This document shows, one piece after another, positions 1-5,046 of a DNA stretch of 7,547 nucleotides. The DNA is from Erysipelothrix sp. (GTDB taxonomy: Bacteria > Bacillota_I > Bacilli_A > Erysipelotrichales > Erysipelotrichaceae). The notes below the pieces were generated by a model. The model did no database searches and had not been told where the DNA came from. It saw nothing but the letters and a program-made list of their open reading frames with translations. Positions within the stretch are counted from its first letter, which is position 1. Every line of letters starts with the position of its first letter. The position numbers and the translations under genes were made by a program. The stretch is from contig JAAZGU010000005.1 of NCBI GenBank assembly GCA_012511085.1, positions 1 through 7,547 of the forward strand, given 5' to 3'.

Positions 1-346
1 CAACCTCGGTTCCAATAATTTGAGATCCAAAAGTCAAAATTTGGGCGTTGTTGCTTTTGCGTGCCCGCTCTGCTGAGTAAACATCATGTGCAGTTGCCGC
101 CCGAACACCCACAACTTTGTTGGCGGTGATCGCGACACCAATCCCGGTACCACAAATCAAGATGGCCCGTTCAAATTCACCATCCGCAACGGCTTTTGCG
201 ACATTATAAGCCACATCAGGGTATAAAACATCTTTATCATCATCGTTGCCATAATCAACGATTTCATGTCCCATCGCTTTTAAATGATCAATAACAACAT
301 GTTTAAGTTCTGAAGCAACGATGTCACAACCAATAGCAATTTTCAT
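1..346 (-). CDS. rpiB: RpiB/LacAB-family sugar-phosphate isomerase (partial; candidate D-erythrulose-4-phosphate isomerase)
   Basis: The first 115 codons are visible; the C-terminus lies beyond the left edge. Translation from the ATG at 346 begins MKIAIGCD and contains the family active-site segment ILICGTGIGVAITANK (residues 62-77), in which Cys65 matches the catalytic Cys66 of E. coli RpiB. LYPDVA (41-46) and the GVRAA/YSAERAR region also align. Two usual RpiB histidines are missing: the GCDH motif reads GCDI (Ile9), and the ring-opening His99 of E. coli RpiB aligns with Ser98 in ARKSNN. Ribose-5-phosphate needs ring opening; a tetrulose phosphate does not. With the kinase and TIM homologue upstream, I infer an EryI/DerI-like D-erythrulose-4-P to D-erythrose-4-P isomerase rather than housekeeping RpiB. 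A galactose-6-phosphate isomerase subunit is less likely because no tagatose-pathway gene is visible. The family is certain; the substrate is inferred. Confidence 0.93.
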   Translation of the reverse strand, partial: MKIAIGCDIVASELKHVVIDHLKAMGHEIVDYGNDDDKDVLYPDVAYNVAKAVADGEFERAILICGTGIGVAITANKVVGVRAATAHDVYSAERARKSNNAQILTFGSQIIGTEV

Positions 347-351
347 AATTA

Positions 352-1122
352 TCAATCCTCCATACCATCAGCAACGATTAAGGCAATGTCAATAAAATTG
401 TGAGGGTCTAAGCCAAAACGGCCAATGAACAACCCATCAATGTTTGCTTGTTGCATTAAAGCTGGTGCTGATTCTTTCTTTACAGAACCACCATATATGA
501 TTCGTACTTGATTTGCAACGCTTTCACCATGGTGGGCTTTGACGATGCGTCGTATGAGTTGGTGTTGTGTTTCCACATACGATGCACTGGCACCCTCTTT
601 TTGACCAATCGCCCATACCGGTTCATAAGCAAAGATCATCTTGCTGACTTCCTTTTGCGATAAACCTGCAAAGGCTGCTTCAACCTGCACCGTGATGCTT
701 TCATCACCGATGCCGGCATCTTTTTCTGTTTTTGTTTCACCAACACAAACCACGGGAATCATACCGTTGCCAAGTGCGAGTCTTACTTTTTTATTCACAA
801 TGTCATCCGTTTCATTAAAATGCGCACGCCGTTCCGCGTGACCAATTTCAATGTAACCTGTGTTAAATTCTTTCAACGCCAACACACTGACTTCCCCAGT
901 ATAAGCACCATAGTCAACAAAAGCCATGGTTTGGGAACCCCATCCAATTGGGCTTTGTTTAAGATGTTCTTCTAATAAGGGAATAAACACAAAAGATGGC
1001 ATCAAAAAGCTTTCAACTTTATTAAAAACTGGTGCACCTTTGACTGTCTTGACAAATTGCTCCACTTCTTCAATGGTGTTTTTGTGCATTTTCCAACTTG
1101 CACCAATTATTTTTTTACGCAT
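352..1122 (-). CDS. tpiA: Triose-phosphate isomerase family protein (candidate L-erythrulose-1-phosphate isomerase, LerI/EryH-like)
   Basis: A 256-residue cytoplasmic TIM barrel of normal length. Catalytic residues are present: Lys11 in SWKMHKN, His95 in IGHAERR and Glu167 in AYEPVWAIG, plus the phosphate-binding YGGSV at 210-214. Several canonical residues differ. The Asn of the usual NWK motif is Ser9, GHSERR is GHAERR (Ala96), loop 6 reads IGQKEGA instead of the IGTGK type, and the late VGGASL phosphate loop is IGRFGL (234-238). From memory, SWKM and the GR form are typical of the EryH/LerI branch rather than glycolytic TIM. Its place between dhaL and rpiB supports interconversion of L-erythrulose-1-P and D-erythrulose-4-P. 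The start has an AAAGGAGA site five bases or so upstream. The symbol names the family only; I expect a separate glycolytic tpiA elsewhere. Confidence 0.93.
   Translation of the reverse strand: MRKKIIGASWKMHKNTIEEVEQFVKTVKGAPVFNKVESFLMPSFVFIPLLEEHLKQSPIGWGSQTMAFVDYGAYTGEVSVLALKEFNTGYIEIGHAERRAHFNETDDIVNKKVRLALGNGMIPVVCVGETKTEKDAGIGDESITVQVEAAFAGLSQKEVSKMIFAYEPVWAIGQKEGASASYVETQHQLIRRIVKAHHGESVANQVRIIYGGSVKKESAPALMQQANIDGLFIGRFGLDPHNFIDIALIVADGMED
356..361 (-). promoter_or_regulatory. Ribosome binding site of rpiB, embedded in the end of the tpi-like gene
   Basis: The minus strand reads GGAGGA with nine bases to the rpiB ATG. The motif lies inside the last codons of the upstream gene, and only five bases separate that gene's stop from the rpiB start. 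This fixes the rpiB start and suggests coupled translation of the two isomerases. Confidence 0.8.
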
Positions 1123-1136
1123 AGTTCTCCTTTGAA

Positions 1137-1161
1137 AATCACTGCCTTGACGGCAGTGATT
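1137..1161. repeat. Perfect 10-bp inverted repeat (hairpin) in the dhaL-tpi gap
   Basis: AATCACTGCC (1137-1146) and GGCAGTGATT (1152-1161) are perfect reverse complements around a five-base loop. The hairpin fills the 42-base gap between the dhaL stop and the tpi start. In the operon's direction it is followed only by TTTC, with no long U-tract, so it is a weak terminator at best. It could act as an RNA stabiliser or processing element that sets the ratio of kinase to isomerase transcripts. The structure is seen; the role is inferred. Confidence 0.7.
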
Positions 1162-1164
1162 GTT

Positions 1165-1809
1165 CTATTTCTTCAAATTATCTAAGAAAACTGAAAGAAT
1201 TAAGTGAGATGATGTTGCTCCGGGGTCGAGATGACCGATAGCACGCTCTCCTAACCGAAGCGCTCTACCTTTACGAGCAACGATCGGGATTGTTGAATCA
1301 CGACCAACTTCTGCCGCTTTAACAAACTGTTCGAAAGCTTCCAAGGGTTTAACCTCATTGTCAATCGCTTCAAATAATTTATCAAGGGCTGGTCTTAAGG
1401 TATCCACCATTGTTTTATCTCCGACAATCGCTTTTCCTCTTGACTCAACTAACTCAACACCTTTTTTAAACATTTCAGCAAACTCTAAGAAGTTTACTTC
1501 ATCTTTGTTTGCAGCTGGTTCACCAAACTTCATGAACAGACCGCCATAAAGGGGTCCGGCCGCACCGCCGACTTTTCCCAGCAGTGCCATTCCAACTTTT
1601 TTAAATAAGGATGTTAAATCTTCATTTTCCCATTCAGGCAACTTCTTCATAACTTCACGGAATCCAATGGTAAGGTTGATACCATGATCACTGTCTCCTA
1701 TCTCTGCATCGAGTTTTGTAAGATAGTCACGTTGTTCTTCAACCATAGCGGCTAAATCTTTGATGACTTGAATAAAATATTGTTTGTTCAACACATAATT
1801 TTCATACAT
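1165..1809 (-). CDS. dhaL: Dihydroxyacetone kinase subunit DhaL (nucleotide-binding subunit)
   Basis: A 214-residue stand-alone DhaL, close to the usual 210. It carries the Mg-nucleotide motif LDAEIGDSDHG (residues 33-43, with Asp34, Asp39 and Asp41), the glycine loop VGGAAGPLYGG (80-90), GDKTMVDTLRP (130-140), and the C-terminal signature ARKGRALRLGERAIGH followed by LDPGATS (178-200). DhaL transfers phosphate from a bound nucleotide to the ketose held covalently by DhaK. The glycine loop has Ala84 where E. coli DhaL has Ser (GGASGP), a change near the nucleotide phosphates. No DhaM phosphotransferase subunit is visible, so whether the donor is free ATP or PTS-rephosphorylated ADP cannot be decided here. 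GGAGAG at 1815-1820 precedes the ATG. It lies 29 bases after dhaK, in the same operon. In this context the substrate may be a tetrulose rather than dihydroxyacetone. Confidence 0.95.
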   Translation of the reverse strand: MYENYVLNKQYFIQVIKDLAAMVEEQRDYLTKLDAEIGDSDHGINLTIGFREVMKKLPEWENEDLTSLFKKVGMALLGKVGGAAGPLYGGLFMKFGEPAANKDEVNFLEFAEMFKKGVELVESRGKAIVGDKTMVDTLRPALDKLFEAIDNEVKPLEAFEQFVKAAEVGRDSTIPIVARKGRALRLGERAIGHLDPGATSSHLILSVFLDNLKK

Positions 1810-1838
1810 GGTACCTCTCCTTTATTCTTTACTCTTTC

Positions 1839-2834
1839 TTACTTTTGTACAAAATATGGAGCATCGGTTGGCCAGTCAATGTAACGTTTTAATTCGTCAT
1901 CAACTTTTTGTAAAGTAACTGACATACCAGGCATGTTCATGGTGGAAGCATAAGAACCGATAAAGTTTTTATGTACTTTAACACCTTTTTCATCCAATAC
2001 TTCAGCAACTTTGCGATAAGCAACTAATAAGTCCATGAGTGGTGTTGCGCCTAAGCTGTTCACTAAGACACAAACTTCATCACCTTCGGCTAATTTTAGC
2101 TCAGGAATAATAACATCTAAAATTTCTTGAACGACATCATCGGCTGGTTCGGTTTTACCGCGGCGTACACCTGGCTCACCATGAATTCCCATACCAACTT
2201 CCATGTCACCAAGATCCATTTCAAACATTGGTTTACCTGTGTTTGGATGGTCAGCAGCACCAAGTGCTACACCCATGGTGGCACAGTTAGCGTTTGTTTT
2301 TCTTGCGATTTCAACGACACCGTCAAGATCTAAACCATCATCAGCTGCAGCTGCGGCTGTTTTAAACACAAAGAAGTCACCGGCGATACCACGACGGTCT
2401 TCGACGTTTTCTGATGAAATAACATCATCAGTTACTAAAACGGTTTCAACACGAATGCCATCTTCAGCAGCCATTTCAGCACCGATGTCAAAGTTCATAA
2501 CATCACCTGCGTAGTTTCCATACAGATAAATACAACCTTTACCTGCATCAACGGCTTTTACTGAGTTATAGCATGGTTCTGGTGATGGTGATGTGTTAAT
2601 GTTACCGATTACGGCAGCATCTGCAAATCCTTCACCAACATAACCTAAGAAGAGCGGTTCGTGACCGGAGCCACCACCGACAATTACACCAACTTTGTCT
2701 TTCTTTGGTGCATGGGTGCCGACAACGACACGACCATCATGTTCAAGCAATTTCACCTTATCGGGGAACGCACGAACATAACCTTCTAACATTTCTTCAA
2801 CTATCTCATATGGATCATTGACTAATCTTCTCAT
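1839..2834 (-). CDS. dhaK: Dihydroxyacetone kinase subunit DhaK (substrate-binding subunit; possible erythrulose kinase)
   Basis: A 331-residue DhaK of normal length. VGGGSGHEP (52-60) supplies His58, YGNYAGDVMNFD (105-116) supplies Asp111, and MGIHGEPG (215-222) supplies His218. These are equivalents of E. coli His56, Asp109 and the hemiaminal-forming His218. The protein covalently anchors a short ketose for phosphorylation by DhaL. After SGHEP it reads LFLGYVG rather than the E. coli-type HAGYIG. From memory, the LFLGYVG and YGNYAGDVMNFD combination marks the clade that includes tetrulose kinases (LerK/DerK type), so erythrulose is a plausible substrate; this needs a phylogeny. It is the first gene of the operon, with AAGGAGGT at 2839-2846 in front of its ATG. 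A classical dihydroxyacetone role remains possible. Confidence 0.95.
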   Translation of the reverse strand: MRRLVNDPYEIVEEMLEGYVRAFPDKVKLLEHDGRVVVGTHAPKKDKVGVIVGGGSGHEPLFLGYVGEGFADAAVIGNINTSPSPEPCYNSVKAVDAGKGCIYLYGNYAGDVMNFDIGAEMAAEDGIRVETVLVTDDVISSENVEDRRGIAGDFFVFKTAAAAADDGLDLDGVVEIARKTNANCATMGVALGAADHPNTGKPMFEMDLGDMEVGMGIHGEPGVRRGKTEPADDVVQEILDVIIPELKLAEGDEVCVLVNSLGATPLMDLLVAYRKVAEVLDEKGVKVHKNFIGSYASTMNMPGMSVTLQKVDDELKRYIDWPTDAPYFVQK

Positions 2835-2867
2835 AAGTACCTCCTTTTCAATGATTTTTAAGATGTT

Positions 2868-2896
2868 AGGATATCCAATAATCAGTATAGTTTCAA
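2868..2896 (-). promoter_or_regulatory. Candidate promoter of the dhaK-dhaL-tpi-rpiB operon
   Basis: On the minus strand TTGAAA (2891-2896) is followed after exactly 17 bases by TATCCT (2868-2873), 33 bases before the dhaK ATG. Two other -10-like hexamers lie upstream: TATACT (2884-2889, weak -35) and an extended TGTTAAAAT (2957-2965). The gap between mscL and dhaK (2835-3016) has no convincing terminator, so read-through from mscL is possible. Which -10 is used cannot be settled from sequence. Confidence 0.4.
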
Positions 2897-2939
2897 TAAG
2901 AATCGCTTAATTTAAGCGGTTACATTTATTAATTGAAAC
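2890..2939. repeat. 8-bp inverted repeat flanking the dhaK operator region
   Basis: GTTTCAAT (2890-2897) and ATTGAAAC (2932-2939) are perfect reverse complements 34 bases apart. Their centre (2914.5) is offset from that of the inner palindrome (2911), so this is a separate element. The left arm contains the candidate -35 hexamer TTGAAA. It may be a pair of half-sites for a regulator, or chance in AT-rich DNA. Confidence 0.4.
2901..2925 (-). promoter_or_regulatory. Candidate operator: 21-bp imperfect palindrome overlapping a near-consensus CcpA cre site
   Basis: CGCTTAA (2904-2910) and TTAAGCG (2912-2918) are perfect arms around one base. Two more matched positions beyond one mismatch extend this to 2901-2921. 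On the minus strand 2925-2911 reads ATGTAACCGCTTAAA, which fits the cre consensus WTGNAANCGNWNNCW at every fixed position except one (A for the late C). It sits just upstream of the -35 of the TTGAAA promoter and over the -35 region of the alternative TATACT promoter. Carbon catabolite control of a sugar operon is a reasonable inference; a dedicated regulator could use the longer palindrome. Confidence 0.5.
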
Positions 2940-3016
2940 CAACTCATCTAGCTTTAATTTTAACATATTTAATCATCTAATCATAGGTAGGCTTTTGAAA
3001 TAATTGTGAAATTTTA

Positions 3017-3415
3017 TTAGTTTTTGACTTTCAAGAGATCCCGAATTTCTTGTAATAAGACAATATCTTCTGCAGGGGCTGCCGGCGCTTCTGCTTCTGG
3101 TTCTGCTTGCTTTTTAAGTTTTTGCATAAAGCGAATCGCTAAGAAAATGACAAACGCAATAATTAAAAAATCAACGATGTTTTGAATGAACATGCCATAA
3201 TTCACAGCTACTTCATCACTAGCTTCCGTCGCTGCTTCTAAGACCCATTTTAATTCGCTAAAGTTAATGCCCAGCATCATTTTTCCTAAGAGTGGCATGA
3301 TGACATCATCCACTAAAGAGGCAACAATTTTCCCAAAGGCACCCCCAACAATGACCGCCACCGCTAAGTCAATCACATTTCCACGCTGGATAAACGCTTT
3401 AAAATCTTTTAACAT
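3017..3415 (-). CDS. mscL: Large-conductance mechanosensitive channel MscL
   Basis: A 132-residue membrane protein of normal MscL length. The N-terminal amphipathic segment MLKDFKAFIQRGNVIDLAVA leads into TM1 (about 15-45, with VIVGGAFGKIV and DDVIMPLLG). A short extracellular loop follows (46-72), then TM2 (about 74-97, from YGMFIQNIVDFL), a basic KLKKQ cluster, an acidic/Ala-Pro linker (104-116), and the C-terminal helix EDIVLLQEIRDLL that forms the cytoplasmic bundle. MscL opens under membrane tension to release solutes during hypo-osmotic shock. AAAGGAGCG precedes the ATG and overlaps the TAA of the upstream deoxyribosyltransferase gene, ten bases away, so it is the last gene of the manA operon. 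The family call is secure. Confidence 0.98.
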   Translation of the reverse strand: MLKDFKAFIQRGNVIDLAVAVIVGGAFGKIVASLVDDVIMPLLGKMMLGINFSELKWVLEAATEASDEVAVNYGMFIQNIVDFLIIAFVIFLAIRFMQKLKKQAEPEAEAPAAPAEDIVLLQEIRDLLKVKN

Positions 3416-3425
3416 ATACGCTCCT

Positions 3426-3890
3426 TTATTTACTAATTTCTTCTATCAATGCATTAAACGCACTTTCAAAACTATCATAGATTTTTAAATTATGGAAGGT
3501 GCATGCTCCCACAAGGAACGAATTAAAGCCAACTGGACTTTCAACACCTTTGATATCGTTGCGACTTAACCGTAAATCAGAAAATATTGGATAGATCTTA
3601 ATGTTTTTGTTTTGACGGTATTTTTCAATCGCCATTCCAAATTCAACCATCGTGCCTGGATCACCAGTCGCCAACTCAAAAAAGAAAACATTTGCCTTAT
3701 CAATATGAGAAACATCCACATCAAAAATTTCTTTGGATGACAACACGCGATCTTCAAATGGGAAATCAATGGGATTGGCAACAAACGCTTGTCGATCATG
3801 AAGGGCTGTTCTTAACTTCTCACCTTCATATTGACGTTGTTTAATATCGGCCTCACTGAAAAGCGGGCCCGCATTGTAAATGTAAATCAT
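3426..3890 (-). CDS. Nucleoside 2-deoxyribosyltransferase-family protein
   Basis: A 154-residue soluble protein with a single NDT-type Rossmann-like domain. It has the N-terminal strand and turn IYNAGPLFS (4-12), an acidic pair around DVDVSHIDKAN (57-67), and the family's catalytic-glutamate segment GDPGTMVEFGMA (76-87), in which Glu83 is the expected nucleophile. Known members exchange the base of 2'-deoxynucleosides or hydrolyse the glycosidic bond of deoxynucleosides or deoxynucleotides; the exact substrate cannot be read here. The ATG shares one base with the manA stop (TAATG). No Shine-Dalgarno motif lies upstream, so translation probably depends on termination-reinitiation from manA. 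The family also includes nucleotide hydrolases (DNPH1/rcl type), an alternative for this protein. Confidence 0.85.
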   Translation of the reverse strand: MIYIYNAGPLFSEADIKQRQYEGEKLRTALHDRQAFVANPIDFPFEDRVLSSKEIFDVDVSHIDKANVFFFELATGDPGTMVEFGMAIEKYRQNKNIKIYPIFSDLRLSRNDIKGVESPVGFNSFLVGACTFHNLKIYDSFESAFNALIEEISK

Positions 3891-4822
3891 TAGACCAAAC
3901 TTTCAACGGATGGTTTCGCAATTAACACCGTTGCCTTTCCTTGCATCTTTATTTCTTTCACAGCCGGTAGTACCAACATCGATTCCCCTTGGCGCAAGGG
4001 GTGTGTGTTAATGTAAGTTTCACCTTCGATGACTGTTAAAGCCACAAACACATCGTCCATCAACAAGGTCAGTTCATCTTCCACCGCTTTTTGAAACAAA
4101 GAAAAGTAAGGGTTGTGAACAAGTGGTTGTAAATCGCTGCGATGTTTTAACTTTTCTGGCTTATCCGGTGCCTTGAGCACCGCAAGCGCTTGCTCTAAAT
4201 GCAATTCCCTAAGCTTCCCATCTTGATCTTTGCGGTCATAATCATAAATACGATACGTGATGTTTGAATTTTGTTGACACTCATAAACCATGGTCCCCTC
4301 ACATAAGGCGTGCACAGTTCCAGGTGGCAGATCAACCACATCCCCTTTTTCAATGGGAATGTATCGCAACAAATCATCGTAACGTTTTTGTGCAATCATG
4401 GTTTCAAATTCTTCAACACTTTGAGCGTTGTGACCTAAACATAAACGACCATCTGCATCCGTCTTTAAAAATACCCAACTTTCGTATTTGCCACGACCAT
4501 TTTCATGTTGCTTAGCGTAGGCATCATCGGGATGCACCTGTACACTTAAGTCTTGATTGGCATCAATCATTTTAATAAGGAAAGGAAAATCACAATTTGA
4601 ACCCGGTCCAAAATTATTGCGGTATTGACGATACACATCCGGCAATAATTCCCCTTTTAATTCACCATTTTCAACCTTGCTGGCACCTTCTGGATGTGCA
4701 GAAACGAGCCACGCTTCCCCAACATGGTCAAAGGGTACTTTAAAATTAAAAGTTTGTTTTAATTGATTGCCTCCCCATATCATCTGTTTAAAAACTGGTT
4801 TTAGTTTGATATAGTTTTGCAT
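3890..4822 (-). CDS. manA: Mannose-6-phosphate isomerase, class I (short Firmicutes type)
   Basis: A 310-residue zinc-dependent cupin enzyme interconverting mannose-6-P and fructose-6-P. It shows IWGG (15-18), the metal-binding QVHPDD (95-100, with Gln95 and His97), Glu114 in GKYESW, and LPPGTVHAL (165-173, with His171). The segment from TMVYECQQNSN to TYRIYDYDR (177-197) is strongly conserved. Length matches the B. subtilis ManA/Pmi type. An in-frame ATG twelve codons upstream (4858) has no ribosome binding site and lies within the promoter spacer, so it cannot be the start on this transcript. The ATG at 4822 has GGAG eight bases upstream. It is the first gene of the manA-ndt-mscL operon. 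It supplies mannose utilisation or mannose-6-P for surface glycans. Confidence 0.96.
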   Translation of the reverse strand: MQNYIKLKPVFKQMIWGGNQLKQTFNFKVPFDHVGEAWLVSAHPEGASKVENGELKGELLPDVYRQYRNNFGPGSNCDFPFLIKMIDANQDLSVQVHPDDAYAKQHENGRGKYESWVFLKTDADGRLCLGHNAQSVEEFETMIAQKRYDDLLRYIPIEKGDVVDLPPGTVHALCEGTMVYECQQNSNITYRIYDYDRKDQDGKLRELHLEQALAVLKAPDKPEKLKHRSDLQPLVHNPYFSLFQKAVEDELTLLMDDVFVALTVIEGETYINTHPLRQGESMLVLPAVKEIKMQGKATVLIAKPSVESLV

Positions 4823-4847
4823 AGAAATCGCTCCATTTCTCGTTACT

Positions 4848-4876
4848 ATTATAACCATAAATAATTATGGACTCAA
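4848..4876 (-). promoter_or_regulatory. SigA-type promoter of manA, with an inverted repeat filling its spacer
   Basis: The minus strand reads TTGAGT (4871-4876), exactly 17 bases, then a perfect TATAAT (4848-4853). Transcription should begin near 4841, about 20 bases before the manA ATG and over its ribosome site. The spacer holds the inverted repeat CCATAA (4855-4860) / TTATGG (4865-4870) with a four-base centre, well placed for a repressor. The regulator is unknown. Confidence 0.75.
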
Positions 4877-4954
4877 TAAGAGCACTTGCAGGTGAAAATA
4901 AAGCCTAAAAACTTTTCAAATTTCACATCATTTTTAATGCATTATTCAAAATAA

Positions 4955-4965
4955 TGTTATACAAT
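4955..4965 (+). promoter_or_regulatory. Possible extended -10 promoter ahead of the orphan terminator
   Basis: TGTTATACA (4955-4963) has the TGn extension and a -10-like hexamer; no good -35 is visible. A start near 4970 would give a transcript of about 50 bases that begins at a run of seven C (4971-4977) and ends at the terminator just downstream. The hairpin CATTATT-CAA-AATAATG (4940-4956) overlaps its upstream side. This is weak evidence on its own. Confidence 0.3.
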
Positions 4966-4980
4966 GTAATCCCCCCCATT

Positions 4981-5020
4981 AAAGAGTTACCTTAAAACTG
5001 GTAGCTCTTTTATTTTTTTT
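4981..5020 (+). terminator. Intrinsic terminator with no annotated gene upstream on its strand
   Basis: AAAGAGTTACC (4981-4991) pairs with GGTAGCTCTTT (5000-5010) as an 11-bp stem with one G-U wobble and an eight-base loop. It is followed by TATTTTTTTT, a strong plus-strand U-tract. On the minus strand no U-tract follows, so it works in one direction. The nearest gene to the left, manA, lies on the other strand. The terminator may shield the yhhX-like gene from antisense transcription or end a short RNA. Confidence 0.8.
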
Positions 5021-5028
5021 GTTATAAT
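5020..5028 (+). promoter_or_regulatory. Extended -10 promoter of the yhhX-like gene
   Basis: TGTTATAAT is a TGn-extended perfect -10 that begins inside the terminator's T-tract. No -35 is recognisable: the position 17 bases upstream falls in the terminator stem. Transcription should begin near 5035, leaving a very short leader with GAGGTG (5037-5042) four bases before the ATG. Confidence 0.7.
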
Positions 5029-5046
5029 GATTGCGTGAGGTGAAAC

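Noticed and set aside
2203..2514. 103-codon open frame on the plus strand
   Set aside because: It lies wholly antisense inside dhaK, has low-complexity Ser/Ala/Thr-rich composition mirroring dhaK codons, and lacks a ribosome binding site.
2944..2979. Direct repeat TCATCTA at 2944-2950 and 2973-2979
   Set aside because: Two 7-bp copies in AT-rich intergenic DNA are compatible with chance; no third copy or mobile-element context was found.
2940..3016. Terminator for mscL
   Set aside because: No stable stem followed by a U-tract could be found on the minus strand after the mscL stop.
4264..4515. 83-codon open frame on the plus strand
   Set aside because: It is antisense to a conserved catalytic part of manA and resembles no known family.
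4823..4858. Twelve-codon N-terminal extension of manA
   Set aside because: It has no ribosome binding site, the extension is not needed to align with family members, and the promoter -10 and spacer lie within it.
4970..5046. Riboswitch or T-box leader of the yhhX-like gene
   Set aside because: There is only one simple hairpin with no room for an aptamer or antiterminator, and the gene has its own -10 after the terminator.
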